Below the pieces are notes generated by a model. It was not told the origin of the DNA, did no database searches, and saw only the letters and a program-made list of their open reading frames with translations. Shown here piece after piece: positions 39,305 to 47,923 of a stretch of 64,000 nucleotides of DNA; position 1 is the stretch's first letter; each line of letters opens with the position of its first letter. Position numbers and translations under genes: made by a program. Origin of the DNA: Alistipes sp. UBA934 (GTDB taxonomy: Bacteria; Bacteroidota; Bacteroidia; Bacteroidales; Rikenellaceae); the NCBI GenBank assembly GCA_002293535.1, contig DBDK01000007.1:51308-115307 (forward strand), written 5' to 3'.

Positions 39305-40120
39305 ATGACGAAAATATCTGTCGAAGGAGTACTGACCGCAAAGGCCCCGAAGCTGGCCCGACGAATACCGAAAGGGGTGGTGAGGTGGCTGGAGAGAACT
39401 ATACGTCAGGATGAATTGAATCACGTATTAACTACCTATGCCACAGCGACTCCAATGGAGTTTTTACGTGGCTTTTTTGACTACGCGGGGGTTTCGTACG
39501 AGGCCGTCGGGCTGGAGAAATTACCATTGGACGGACGATATATTTTTGCATCTAACCACCCGTTTGGAGGGATGGACGGGATGATGCTCGCGGAGGTGAT
39601 CGGCTCACGTTTCGGCGATGTGAGGGTGGTGGTGAACGATATTTTGATGTATCTGGAGCCACTGGTGCCGATTTTTGTGCCGGTAAATAAAAGTGGAGCG
39701 CAGGCAAAACGTAACGCGATAGCCCTGAACAAGGCATTCGAAGGGCCGACGCCGGTGCTGACCTTTCCGGCGGGGCTGTGTTCGAGGCTTGTTCCGGGTT
39801 CGGGGGCTTCGGGCGTGGTGTGCGACATAGAATGGAGGCCCAATTTCATTAAGCGGGCGCTGCAAACGGGGCGACAAATCGTGCCGGTGTATGTGGAAGG
39901 GAAACTTTCGAAGCGGTTTTACAGGTTGGCTAACTGGCGTAAGAGGCTGGGAGTCAAGGTAAATGTGGAACAACTGTTCCTGCCGGACGAAATGTTCCGC
40001 CAACGGGGAGGGCATTTTAAACTGATCTTTGGCAATCCGATAGATGTGACGACAGATACTAAGCCGCAGGAAATCAAAGAGATAGTGTATCAACTAAGCG
40101 AGGAGCCAGCAGGGACATAA
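39305..40120 (+). CDS. PlsC-like glycerol/lipid acyltransferase
   Basis: From the ATG at 39305 it has 271 residues. The acyltransferase core reads FASNHPFGGMDGMML, where His and Asp of the catalytic box are separated by five residues rather than the usual four of HX4D; this form is familiar in Bacteroidetes acyltransferases. FPAGLCSRLVPGS and RQIVPVYVEGKLSKRFYRL follow as the later acyltransferase blocks. It could act in phospholipid, ornithine-lipid or glycine-lipid synthesis; the substrate cannot be decided from sequence. Its 3' end overlaps the convergent class IV aminotransferase gene by 47 bp. Confidence 0.82.
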   Translation: MTKISVEGVLTAKAPKLARRIPKGVVRWLERTIRQDELNHVLTTYATATPMEFLRGFFDYAGVSYEAVGLEKLPLDGRYIFASNHPFGGMDGMMLAEVIGSRFGDVRVVVNDILMYLEPLVPIFVPVNKSGAQAKRNAIALNKAFEGPTPVLTFPAGLCSRLVPGSGASGVVCDIEWRPNFIKRALQTGRQIVPVYVEGKLSKRFYRLANWRKRLGVKVNVEQLFLPDEMFRQRGGHFKLIFGNPIDVTTDTKPQEIKEIVYQLSEEPAGT

Positions 40121-40868
40121 ATTTGGCTCCATCGCACTCGGAAAGCGACGTGATACCGGCCGCATCGGCGAAAAACAACTCGTCGAACGACGTGAGCTCG
40201 GAATGAAGGACAGGTTCTTCGCGGAGAGATAAATAATCTGAAGCCGAGGCGATTACGAGATTACGTTCGACACTGTCGATGGCACCGTCCAGCAGCGATG
40301 CCGTGAAAATAGTGCGGCCGCGAATGCCGAACAGGGGAGCATCGCCGCAAGAAACGAGCACCTTGCCTTCGCGTCTTATGGAGCGTGCCGAGCCGCCTTT
40401 TGCAGTGTCGGTCGTGCTGTGGATCGTGGCGATAGTGTCGAAAAGTGAGGTGGCAGAAAGTTGAAAACCAGTAGGAAAACTTGAGAAAGGTATTGAGTAT
40501 TCGTAAGTTATGGCCATTGGACGGAGGCTCGAATGTGTGTAACCGGTATCGAGCAATTGACGTTCTGGCGTGATGGTTATTTGGGGTTTGTCGTTGTTTG
40601 GGCCGTCCGGAGCGAGGCAGAAAAGCATCGTGGCGCTGCCTTTTGGAGTATAGTGGGCGGCGCGGAGTTTTGCGGATATCTCGGCGGCGATTTTTGCTTC
40701 GTCGAGTGCGGGACGAGCACCGTAAATGTGATCGAAAGCGCGGGCTGCAATGTCCAAATGCTCAGCGAAATGAAGAGGCTTACCGGCCAACGTATGTATA
40801 CGCTGATAGACGAAATGCGCGGCGAGCGAGCAAGAAGGCGAGAAGCCGCCTGTGACAGGCCCCGTCAT
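40074..40868 (-). CDS. Class IV aminotransferase / aminodeoxychorismate lyase-like protein
   Basis: 264 residues. The N-terminal half has HFVYQRIHTLAGKPLHFAEHLDIAARAF, the usual class IV opening (catalytic arm and head helix), and the C-terminal half has GKVLVSCGDAPLFGIRGRTIFT and SFDELFFADAAGITSL, matching the strand/loop order of PabC-like enzymes. I cannot place the PLP lysine or the usual E-x-x-x-N block with confidence, so activity is uncertain. It starts in a 4-bp overlap with holA, at the end of the long minus-strand run, and its 3' end overlaps the convergent acyltransferase gene. Confidence 0.65.
   Translation of the reverse strand: MTGPVTGGFSPSCSLAAHFVYQRIHTLAGKPLHFAEHLDIAARAFDHIYGARPALDEAKIAAEISAKLRAAHYTPKGSATMLFCLAPDGPNNDKPQITITPERQLLDTGYTHSSLRPMAITYEYSIPFSSFPTGFQLSATSLFDTIATIHSTTDTAKGGSARSIRREGKVLVSCGDAPLFGIRGRTIFTASLLDGAIDSVERNLVIASASDYLSLREEPVLHSELTSFDELFFADAAGITSLSECDGAKFMSLLAPRLVDTLSL
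40098..40135. terminator. Hairpin at the convergent end of acyltransferase and class IV genes
   Basis: GCGAGGAGCCA (40098-40108) pairs with TGGCTCCATCGC (40124-40135), an 11-bp stem with one bulged base and a 15-nt loop. It lies inside the overlapping 3' ends of two convergent genes, so it could end transcripts from either side. No long U-tract follows on the plus strand, so a factor-independent role is uncertain. Confidence 0.45.
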
Positions 40869-41941
40869 CGTAGCGAGAACATTTTGAGCAGCAACTCGCG
40901 CAGCAACTCACCGTCGGAAGCACCGCCGCTGTTAAGACCCTTGCTCTTGGCGTCATACTCGCGAAGCAGACCCAATACCTTGAAAGTGATCTTGTTAGGC
41001 CACAGCGAAGCGACCTTTTTCAATTCTCCCACAAGGAACGGCGAAGGAAGACGAAGAATGCTCATCAATTCGACATCGGATGGCATAGGAATTCCTTTGT
41101 GGCGCGCTTGCCAGCTGCAATAATTGAGCACGAAAATCTCCTTGAACTGACCGAAAAGCGCCAAAATAGACACTAAAAGCGGATGCTCTTTGGGATTACG
41201 GGCGAAGTTGTCGGCGATCATCAATGCACGACGCTCATCTCTGGTAGTCACCGCTTTACATAGCTCAAAATTGTTGAAATCCTTGCTGAAACCGGTGTTG
41301 CGCTCGACATCTTCCGGCGTAAGTTTTTGTGTACCTTCGGGCAGCGCGAGAACAAGTTTATCGAGTTCGCTCGAAATCTTAGCCAGGTCAGTGCCGAGGT
41401 GCTCGGTAAGCATTTCAATTGCCTTAAGATCAGCCTTTAAACCACGTTTACCAACAAGCGCAGTGAGCCAATCACGAATCTCATAGTCGCGCGGACGGGC
41501 GGACTCGAAAACTACCCCCTTGGCGCTTACGTGCTTGTAAAGAGCGGTACGTTTATCGAGGTTTTTCTCCTTGTGACACAGCACTAAAATAGTTGAAGAA
41601 GAGGGATTTGCGGTATAAAGTTGCAGCTCCTCGATCTTACGAAGTTGCTGGGCCTCGCGAACGATAACGACCTGAAAGGCACCCATCATCGGCATTTGGC
41701 GCGCAGTATTTATGATTGCCCCGGTGTCAGAATCCTTGCCGTAAACTATGGTGCGATTGAACGCCTTTTCGGCCTCGGAAAGAGTCTCTTCAGCAAGCAT
41801 ATCGGACAAAGCATCAATGAAATAACTCTCCTCGCCCATCAACAGATAGAGGGGGGCGAACTTCTTGTGCGAGATCTCTTTTTGAAGGGACTCGAACGCA
41901 GCTACGCTGTCGCGAAATTTTATTGTCGAACCCTTTGCCAT
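40865..41941 (-). CDS. holA: DNA polymerase III subunit delta
   Basis: Clamp-loader wrench subunit that opens the beta clamp. 358 residues. The N-terminal domain shows KFAPLYLLMGEESYFIDALSDML, the beta-interaction region; then VVIVREAQQLRK, RDYEIRDWLTALVGKRGL, and the delta-specific ELDKLVLALPEG followed by LTPEDVERNTGFSKDFNNFELCKAV. The stop/start overlap with tilS is one base and with the downstream class IV gene 4 bp. Confidence 0.92.
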   Translation of the reverse strand: MAKGSTIKFRDSVAAFESLQKEISHKKFAPLYLLMGEESYFIDALSDMLAEETLSEAEKAFNRTIVYGKDSDTGAIINTARQMPMMGAFQVVIVREAQQLRKIEELQLYTANPSSSTILVLCHKEKNLDKRTALYKHVSAKGVVFESARPRDYEIRDWLTALVGKRGLKADLKAIEMLTEHLGTDLAKISSELDKLVLALPEGTQKLTPEDVERNTGFSKDFNNFELCKAVTTRDERRALMIADNFARNPKEHPLLVSILALFGQFKEIFVLNYCSWQARHKGIPMPSDVELMSILRLPSPFLVGELKKVASLWPNKITFKVLGLLREYDAKSKGLNSGGASDGELLRELLLKMFSLR

Positions 41942-43299
41942 CAGATGATCTCTTTGGTGATTTTCAGTACGTTCTCGGTCTGTGGAGTGATTTTGAATCC
42001 GTCATCCAGCCGGCGACCGGCAAGCCAAACGATCTCGCCGGAGCCATCGGTTTCGGGACCGTTTATGAGCACAAACTGGCGACCTTTTTCGGGCATTGAA
42101 ACTTTGATATCTGTCAGATAATCACTTATTTTCTTACTTCCGGTCATACCCAACGGAGTAAACCGGTCGCCCTCGCGCCAACGACGCAAAGAGAGTGGCC
42201 AGGTGAGGCGGTCGGCATCCAAAAGAGCGATATTTTCAGGCACTGAGAGCGACTCGATCTCATCAATATCAAGACGTTGGAAGAAATAAACGGAATTACC
42301 CGCATAGATTCTCTGGGCATTTTTGGGGATGCCAATTTCGCAAGAGTCCTGCTGGCCTATGGGTTCGATAAGGATGCGCCCGCGATCGATCCACGCAACG
42401 TGGTCGCGTGAGTAAAAACGACGTCCGGACGATTGTTTTTCGAGCGTAGCAGTAATGCCGTCGATCACGTCGCCCTTGAATCCGAAGCCCGAACTGAGAA
42501 GTTCATATATCACAAAATCAGCAGGATAAGCAGGGTCGATAAGTCCAGCCTCGATGATCGTCGTGGAGCCCTCCTTATGCTCGACCTGAGAGCGAATCTG
42601 ACCGATAGCTGTGTCGATAAACCCCTGAGTCTGAGTGAGTCTATCGACATTGCGCCGCATCTGTTCTGTAAAACGAGGGTTGATCTCGCGAAGGCGCGGA
42701 ATGAGCCCGAGGCGAATCTTGTTACGCAGGTATTTGGTCGAACGATTGGACGAATCCTCGCGATAGGCGATATTATTGGCCAGCGCGTAATCCGAAATCT
42801 CGTGACGAGTGGTGAAAAGCATAGGACGTATCACCCTGCCGTTCACGGGGTTAATGCCAGTGAGACCACGCAAACCGGTGCCTCGGAAAAGATTGATAAA
42901 GAAGGTTTCCACCGAGTCGTCTGCCTGATGGGCGATTGCGATTGCGGTGTAGCCGTGCTCGTTGCAAAGTTCTGAAAACCAGTCATATCTCAGTCTGCGA
43001 GCAGCCATCTGGACGCTCTCGCCGGTACGTTCCATTTCGCCAAGGGTGTCGAAGTTTTTAGAGTAACACGGCAGGTTATACCGTTTTGCTTCGGCTTCAA
43101 CGAGTTGTGTGTCCTCTTCGCCCTCCTCACCACGCAACTGAAAATTACAATGAGCCACCCCCGCCGGCCACTCACTTCGGGCGAAAAGCGACAGCATAGT
43201 CATCGAATCGACCCCGCCGCTGACTGCCAACAAAACACGGTCAGACGGGCCTAAGAGGTCGTTTTCGCGGATATATTGTCTGAAGCGATCGATCAACAT
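41941..43299 (-). CDS. tilS: tRNA(Ile)-lysidine synthetase
   Basis: Modifies C34 of tRNA-Ile(CAU) to lysidine so it reads AUA. 452 residues: PP-loop SGGVDS (27-32), HCNFQLRG, IAIAHQADDSVETFFINLFRGTGLRGL, RPMLFTTRHEI, and a C-terminal domain with RRWREGDRFTPLGMTGSKKISDYLTD. The last motif is the typical TilS C-terminal fold. It overlaps murB by 7 bp. Confidence 0.94.
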   Translation of the reverse strand: MLIDRFRQYIRENDLLGPSDRVLLAVSGGVDSMTMLSLFARSEWPAGVAHCNFQLRGEEGEEDTQLVEAEAKRYNLPCYSKNFDTLGEMERTGESVQMAARRLRYDWFSELCNEHGYTAIAIAHQADDSVETFFINLFRGTGLRGLTGINPVNGRVIRPMLFTTRHEISDYALANNIAYREDSSNRSTKYLRNKIRLGLIPRLREINPRFTEQMRRNVDRLTQTQGFIDTAIGQIRSQVEHKEGSTTIIEAGLIDPAYPADFVIYELLSSGFGFKGDVIDGITATLEKQSSGRRFYSRDHVAWIDRGRILIEPIGQQDSCEIGIPKNAQRIYAGNSVYFFQRLDIDEIESLSVPENIALLDADRLTWPLSLRRWREGDRFTPLGMTGSKKISDYLTDIKVSMPEKGRQFVLINGPETDGSGEIVWLAGRRLDDGFKITPQTENVLKITKEII

Positions 43300-44342
43300 A
43301 TGTTTACTTCGATTTCGAGGCTGACGCCGAATTTCGATTTTATGTCTTGTTGCACTTCTTGTGCGAAACTCACTATCTCTGAGCCGGTTGCGCCACCATT
43401 GTTAATAACAACCAGTGCCTGACAGGGATGTATGCCAACGCGGCCACGACCACCGGTTTCGATATCTGTCTTGCCACGCCAACCGGCCGCCTCGATGAGC
43501 CAACCGGCTGCTAATTTGGTCTTTAGATGGTTTTCGGCACACGGATAGAGCGGCATTTCGGGATGACTTTTGGCAATTTCGTGAGCGACGTTAGTGTCCA
43601 CGATCGGATTTTTGAAAAAACTGCCGGCATTGCCAATCTTTTTTGGGTCGGGTAACTTGCTGTTCCTGATTGAAATAACAGCCTGAGAAATGTTCTGGAG
43701 GGTCGGCTCGCCCGAACCGGTTTCAGCGACTTTTTCTGCGAGGGCGGCATAATGTAGGTTGGGTCGAGGCTTTTTGGAAAGAATGAAATTGACAGCTGTA
43801 ATTATCACCCGGCCACGCAATTGGCGTTTGAAAACACTATCCCGGTAACCGAAAGCGCAGTGTTCGGCAGCGAGAGTTAAAAAAACGCCGGTGTCGATGG
43901 AAAAGCACTCAACAGAATGTATAATATCCTTAGCCTCAGCGCCATACGCGCCAATATTTTGAATCGGAGCTGCACCGACACTTCCGGGAATGCCCGACAA
44001 ATTTTCGGCGCCCCAAGCATTATTCGCAATGCACCAAGAGACGAAATAATCCCAATCTGTACCGGATTCGGCTCTGACAGATAGGGTTTTAGGTGTCTCT
44101 GCGGTCACTTCGATTTTGCGAGCAGCTGATTTAACGAGTGTGCCGTCGAAGTCGCGCGTGAAAAGTATGTTATTGCCGCCGCCCAATGCAAGCCAAGGGT
44201 CTTTAGTGAGAGACGAAATTAATTCGCCGTCGGCGTTCCGACTAAGTTCTTGCGGCGATTCCCATTCTACCAGTCGTGCCGCACAAGCCTCGACCCCGAA
44301 GCTGTTCAGGTTTCGTAAGGATATGTTTTCAAAAATCTTCAC
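43293..44342 (-). CDS. murB: UDP-N-acetylenolpyruvoylglucosamine reductase
   Basis: FAD enzyme making UDP-MurNAc. I place the start at the GTG at 44342 (KIFENISLRNLNSFGVEA...), because a perfect -7 box TATCTTTG ends just 4 nt upstream; longer frames would place it inside the previous gene's stop. 349 residues; LALGGGNNILF (51-61), ENLSGIPGSVGAAPIQNIGAYG (split), GYRDSVFK, and the C-terminal AGWLIEAAGWRG are typical of the long type I enzyme. Residues 35-40 (RNADGE) are an insertion encoded by a palindromic element copy, in the loop between ESPQELS and LISSLTKDPWLALGGG. Confidence 0.92.
   Translation of the reverse strand: MKIFENISLRNLNSFGVEACAARLVEWESPQELSRNADGELISSLTKDPWLALGGGNNILFTRDFDGTLVKSAARKIEVTAETPKTLSVRAESGTDWDYFVSWCIANNAWGAENLSGIPGSVGAAPIQNIGAYGAEAKDIIHSVECFSIDTGVFLTLAAEHCAFGYRDSVFKRQLRGRVIITAVNFILSKKPRPNLHYAALAEKVAETGSGEPTLQNISQAVISIRNSKLPDPKKIGNAGSFFKNPIVDTNVAHEIAKSHPEMPLYPCAENHLKTKLAAGWLIEAAGWRGKTDIETGGRGRVGIHPCQALVVINNGGATGSEIVSFAQEVQQDIKSKFGVSLEIEVNIC
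44220..44243 (-). repeat. Palindromic element, in-frame in murB
   Basis: Minus strand: AGTCGGAACGCCGAC followed by GGCGAATTA. Perfect GTCGG/CCGAC stem with AACG loop. It is translated as SRNADGEL, the same frame as in tyrS and the class III aminotransferase. Confidence 0.85.
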
Positions 44343-44346
44343 GACG

Positions 44347-44354
44347 CAAAGATA
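44347..44354 (-). promoter_or_regulatory. -7 box of murB
   Basis: TATCTTTG ends 4 nt before the GTG start of murB. By the usual geometry of this promoter class the transcript would begin at or within a base or two of the start codon, suggesting leaderless translation of murB. Confidence 0.6.
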
Positions 44355-44358
44355 CGAA

Positions 44359-46551
44359 CTATTTATAGAAAGTTCCGCGCCAGGTGGTGACATTGCCGAC
44401 GCCATCGCGAACCCGGAATTCAAACGTATGATCCTTACCGGTTTCCAGGCGTTCGAGGTCGAATTTATGAGTGAACAAGCCGCGTGATGCTGTGCGTTCG
44501 AAAATCACCCACTCCCCGTCGATCGACCCTGTGAAGTCAGCTATACCGGAGAAATTGTCTGACGCTGTGAAGGTTACGGAGGCAGTTTTCGACAAATCGG
44601 CGCCGTGGTTAAAAGACGACTTGATGACCGGCGGCTTGGCATCGGCGACTACACAATAGACCCCGAAATCGCGCACAGAACCATTTACAATCCCGTTTTC
44701 GTATCGCCCGCCGGCCCACGCAAGTCCCCCTTTATCAGATACTTTGGCCAGACAGGCCCGTGAGCGAAGGGAGGCAGGAACGTCGGCTGCGACGGCTATT
44801 TTCATAGCTTTCTGTAAGGGCAATATGCCGTCGCCGATTTTGTGCAATGGCGAAAGAGGACGAATGCTGTCGGCGCGTACTTGAATGGTCTGCTGAACGA
44901 CAGATTGGATATATGCAATAGGTTCATACAGAGCACCTTTGGGGATACTGACAGATAAGCCCTCGGCGTAATTCGTGAAGTCGGCCCTGTCGGAAGCCAT
45001 TCGCCCTTCTGGACGGGCAGCAGGAGTGTGGGCTTGATTGTAAGTAACGGCAAACGAGAGTGTTACCTCGTTGTCGGAGTCGTCCTCTATGGCGATGAGA
45101 ACGTTTTGACGGATGGGCGTCTGGGAGGTGTTTTGGGGGAACGCGAGGACACCCCGATTGACCACTTTTTTGTACATCCCAAGCAGATTGTTGCTCTTGA
45201 GAGCCAGCATTATGGCCTCGTTGCGCGAACTCCGCTGGATGCTGTAAAGTGCTGATGCACAGGCATAACGTACCTCGTCGAATAGCAAACCGTCCTTCTC
45301 TAAAACCAGTCGCTCGGTCCCATCCACAGACAACGCTGCGCGATAAATTCCGAACGTGTTGGTGACGTCGTTCTTACGGTCGGTCGCTTCTATGACAAAA
45401 TAGCTTGTGGGGCCGGCAGGAAGAGGCGAAGTACGGACGAGCGAATAGTTGCCGTCGGGGTCGAGTTTGACGTCGTAAGGGCGCGGTCGCGAATGAACAG
45501 GAATGCCGGCAAGTGTATCGACATCAATGTGATAGAGTCGAACTATACGAGGCGGTGTTGTATCCTTTGTGGCCGGAGTGACCCAACTGCGAGCTATGAC
45601 ATTGAGCGTGCGTGAAGATGAACTTTGGCGCACTTCATAATGGAGGTGAGGGCCGCTCGAAGCACCGGAATTACCTGCAGAACCGATCGACTGTCCTTTC
45701 TTTACCGGAAAACGAGCAGCGGGCGGAAAAATATCCAAGTCGCTGTGCTTCTGCCTGTAACGTTCCTGTTTTAGGTAAGCTTCGAGCTCCGGCGTGAAGC
45801 GATCCATATGTGCATAAACCGTGGTAGTGCCATTTGGGTGAGTAATGTAAAGTGCTCTGCCATATCCACTTGGCGCAACGCTAATACGTGAAATATGGCC
45901 GTCGGCAGCGGCGAAAAGCGGCTTACCGACCGAGCCCTGAGTTTTGAGGTCGATGCCGGTGTGAAACCGATTGGTTCGGATCTCACCGAAATTGGCCGAA
46001 AAATAGATCGGAATGTCGAGTGGATTGCGGTAATAGTCAGTCGATTGCGCCGACGTGACCGCCGGAACGATGGCCAGTGCAACGATCAACAACAATCGGG
46101 AAAGGGCGTGAGAGACGGCCTCGTAGTCATAACCGAGAGACAGTCCGTAACGTGTTAGTTTTGAGCGCATTTCGTATGAAGTTTCAGCTTTAATTTTCTG
46201 TTGTTTACGTGTCAAATATTTTTCGAGACGATCGTTAAGTTCTTTTTTGTCAAGCGTTTGCAGGGTAGAGTCGATGGTTTCGCGTGCAATACCCTTAGCC
46301 GACAATGCAGCGCGAATTTTGTGGACACCCCAACCGCTGCAATGAATTTTTTCGCGTGTATATGCTTTCGCAAAACGTTCATCGTCAATAAATTGCTGGT
46401 CGATTAGCTGAGAGAGGATCTTCTCGGCATCTACGGGTTCAATACCCCAACCACGCATCAATCTCCGAGCATCGCCGCTACTTTTTTCGGTCCGAGACGA
46501 AAGTCGCATTAATTGTGCCAGTGCCTGTTCGGGTGTTTTCAAGGGCGGCAT
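44359..46551 (-). CDS. RecX-M23 metallopeptidase fusion reading frame
   Basis: One open frame of 730 residues. Residues 1-150 look like RecX, the cytoplasmic RecA modulator, with three-helix repeats (LMRGWGIEPVDAEKILSQLIDQQFIDDERFAKAYTREK in pieces). At 153-168 comes a hydrophobic segment and TSAQS, a signal-peptide-like stretch, then an M23 peptidase: RFHTGIDLK (His197, Asp201), VYAHMD (His248), SGPHLHYEV (His302, His304), followed by beta-rich Ig-like domains. A RecX and an exported hydrolase in one chain is hard to reconcile. Three TTG codons (46087-46095) at the junction could serve as an internal start, giving a separate peptidase. It begins 13 bp inside prmC. Confidence 0.85.
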   Translation of the reverse strand: MPPLKTPEQALAQLMRLSSRTEKSSGDARRLMRGWGIEPVDAEKILSQLIDQQFIDDERFAKAYTREKIHCSGWGVHKIRAALSAKGIARETIDSTLQTLDKKELNDRLEKYLTRKQQKIKAETSYEMRSKLTRYGLSLGYDYEAVSHALSRLLLIVALAIVPAVTSAQSTDYYRNPLDIPIYFSANFGEIRTNRFHTGIDLKTQGSVGKPLFAAADGHISRISVAPSGYGRALYITHPNGTTTVYAHMDRFTPELEAYLKQERYRQKHSDLDIFPPAARFPVKKGQSIGSAGNSGASSGPHLHYEVRQSSSSRTLNVIARSWVTPATKDTTPPRIVRLYHIDVDTLAGIPVHSRPRPYDVKLDPDGNYSLVRTSPLPAGPTSYFVIEATDRKNDVTNTFGIYRAALSVDGTERLVLEKDGLLFDEVRYACASALYSIQRSSRNEAIMLALKSNNLLGMYKKVVNRGVLAFPQNTSQTPIRQNVLIAIEDDSDNEVTLSFAVTYNQAHTPAARPEGRMASDRADFTNYAEGLSVSIPKGALYEPIAYIQSVVQQTIQVRADSIRPLSPLHKIGDGILPLQKAMKIAVAADVPASLRSRACLAKVSDKGGLAWAGGRYENGIVNGSVRDFGVYCVVADAKPPVIKSSFNHGADLSKTASVTFTASDNFSGIADFTGSIDGEWVIFERTASRGLFTHKFDLERLETGKDHTFEFRVRDGVGNVTTWRGTFYK

Positions 46552-47324
46552 CGGATCATTCGAGGTTTAGAGTTAAGATCTTGACGCATAGTGGTTTCAC
46601 CGAAGCCTTTGGCGGTCAGGAGCGAAGCGGTTTCGTGTGCAAGATATTCGTGAATTTCGAGGTAAAGCGCGCCATTTTCGGCAAGCGAGCGGCGGGTGAA
46701 ACGGGCAATGGCGCGATAGAAGACGAGCGGGTCGTTGTCGGACACAAAAAGCGCCGTAGGTGGCTCGTATTTCGTTACATTATCGTGCATCGCTATTCGC
46801 TGTGATTCAGGAATATATGGAGGGTTGGAGACAACAATATCGAAGTGACCGAGGTCGAGCGCCGGATCGAAAATATCGGCCTGTAGCAGCGTGACGCCGG
46901 TGCTGTACTTTTCGTTATTGCGGCGAGCGAATTCGAGGGCCTCAGGTGATACGTCGATAGCGGTTACACGGGCCTGTGGGAGATTTTTTGCCAATGCAAT
47001 CGCAATCGCTCCGCTACCTGTACCGATGTCAAGAATGGTAAGAGGGTCGTGATTATGGTTGTCGTCCACGATCCAGCGAACCAACTCTTCAGTTTCGGGG
47101 CGAGGAATGAGAACCCACTCACCCACAGCAAGTTCCAATCCGTAAAAATCGGCAACACCGAGGATGTATTGAATGGGACGAGCTGCGCCGAGGTCGGCCA
47201 AATCGGCGGTCGAGAGTTCGGTGCGCCGTTCGGCAAAAAGCCTTGCAATAGCCTCGGCTTCGCGAGCGCCATAGACAGGCTCTGTGGCAGTAAAAACGTT
47301 GGCTATTAACCCTCTATGTGTCAT
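46539..47324 (-). CDS. prmC: Peptide chain release factor N5-glutamine methyltransferase
   Basis: Methylates the GGQ glutamine of RF1/RF2. From the ATG at 47324 (MTHRGLIANVF), in an ATGA overlap with hisIE, it has 261 residues. RPIQYILGVADFYGLE precedes the SAM-binding ILDIGTGSGAIAIALAK; the catalytic NPPY is in IVVSNPPYIPES, followed by PTALFVSDNDPLVFYRAI. It is the first non-histidine gene after the his operon and overlaps recX by 13 bp. Confidence 0.94.
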   Translation of the reverse strand: MTHRGLIANVFTATEPVYGAREAEAIARLFAERRTELSTADLADLGAARPIQYILGVADFYGLELAVGEWVLIPRPETEELVRWIVDDNHNHDPLTILDIGTGSGAIAIALAKNLPQARVTAIDVSPEALEFARRNNEKYSTGVTLLQADIFDPALDLGHFDIVVSNPPYIPESQRIAMHDNVTKYEPPTALFVSDNDPLVFYRAIARFTRRSLAENGALYLEIHEYLAHETASLLTAKGFGETTMRQDLNSKPRMIRCRP

Positions 47325-47923
47325 TGGTGACGCGAAGCAAGCTCCTTTTCGACATCTGCAACGGAACAACCCATCTGCTCCAAAAGCACCAACAAATGAT
47401 AAACAAGGTCGGAAGCCTCGTAAAGGAACCCATCGCGGCGACCGGCAACAGCCTCTATGACCGTTTCAACAGCCTCTTCACCAACCTTTTGTGCGATCTT
47501 ATCCACTCCTTTGGAAAAGAGTTTTGTGGTATATGAACCCTCAGGCATTTCGCTATGACGTTGCTTTACAACATCTGCAAGATAACGCACAAACCCCTCT
47601 GTCTCAGTGGTCTGGAAACAATTTCGAGTACCGAGATGGCAGGTCGGACCGTGAGGAATGGCGCGAACCAGCAGCGTGTCGGCATCGCAATCGACGTGCA
47701 TTGACTTGACTTCAAGGAAGTTACCACTCGTTTCACCCTTTGTCCAAAGCCCCTTGCGAGTGCGACTCCAAAAAGTGACGTGGCCTGTCGAGAGAGTTTT
47801 TTCAAACGCTTTGCGATCCATATAACCCATCATCAGAACCTGTAATGTGCTATCATCCTGAACAATAGCCGGTAACAGACCATCGGCGTTTTTGGAGAGA
47901 TTGAATTGGTCGAATGTTATCAT
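47321..47923 (-). CDS. hisIE: Bifunctional phosphoribosyl-AMP cyclohydrolase / phosphoribosyl-ATP pyrophosphatase
   Basis: Catalyses steps two and three of histidine synthesis. 200 residues: the HisI part (1-~108) has GLLPAIVQD, VLMMGYM, TFWSRTRKGLWTKGETSGN, and the metal-binding VDCDADTLLVRA and GPTCHLG; the HisE part has GSYTTKLFSKGVDKIAQKVGEEAVETVIEA (split). The order hisF-hisIE-prmC is tight, with ATGA overlaps on both sides. Confidence 0.95.
   Translation of the reverse strand: MITFDQFNLSKNADGLLPAIVQDDSTLQVLMMGYMDRKAFEKTLSTGHVTFWSRTRKGLWTKGETSGNFLEVKSMHVDCDADTLLVRAIPHGPTCHLGTRNCFQTTETEGFVRYLADVVKQRHSEMPEGSYTTKLFSKGVDKIAQKVGEEAVETVIEAVAGRRDGFLYEASDLVYHLLVLLEQMGCSVADVEKELASRHQ

Noticed and set aside
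47875..47905. KNADGL in HisI, similar to RNADGE of the inserts
   Set aside because: The flanking DNA lacks the GTCGG stem, and a residue pattern like this before GLLPAIVQD is normal in HisI.
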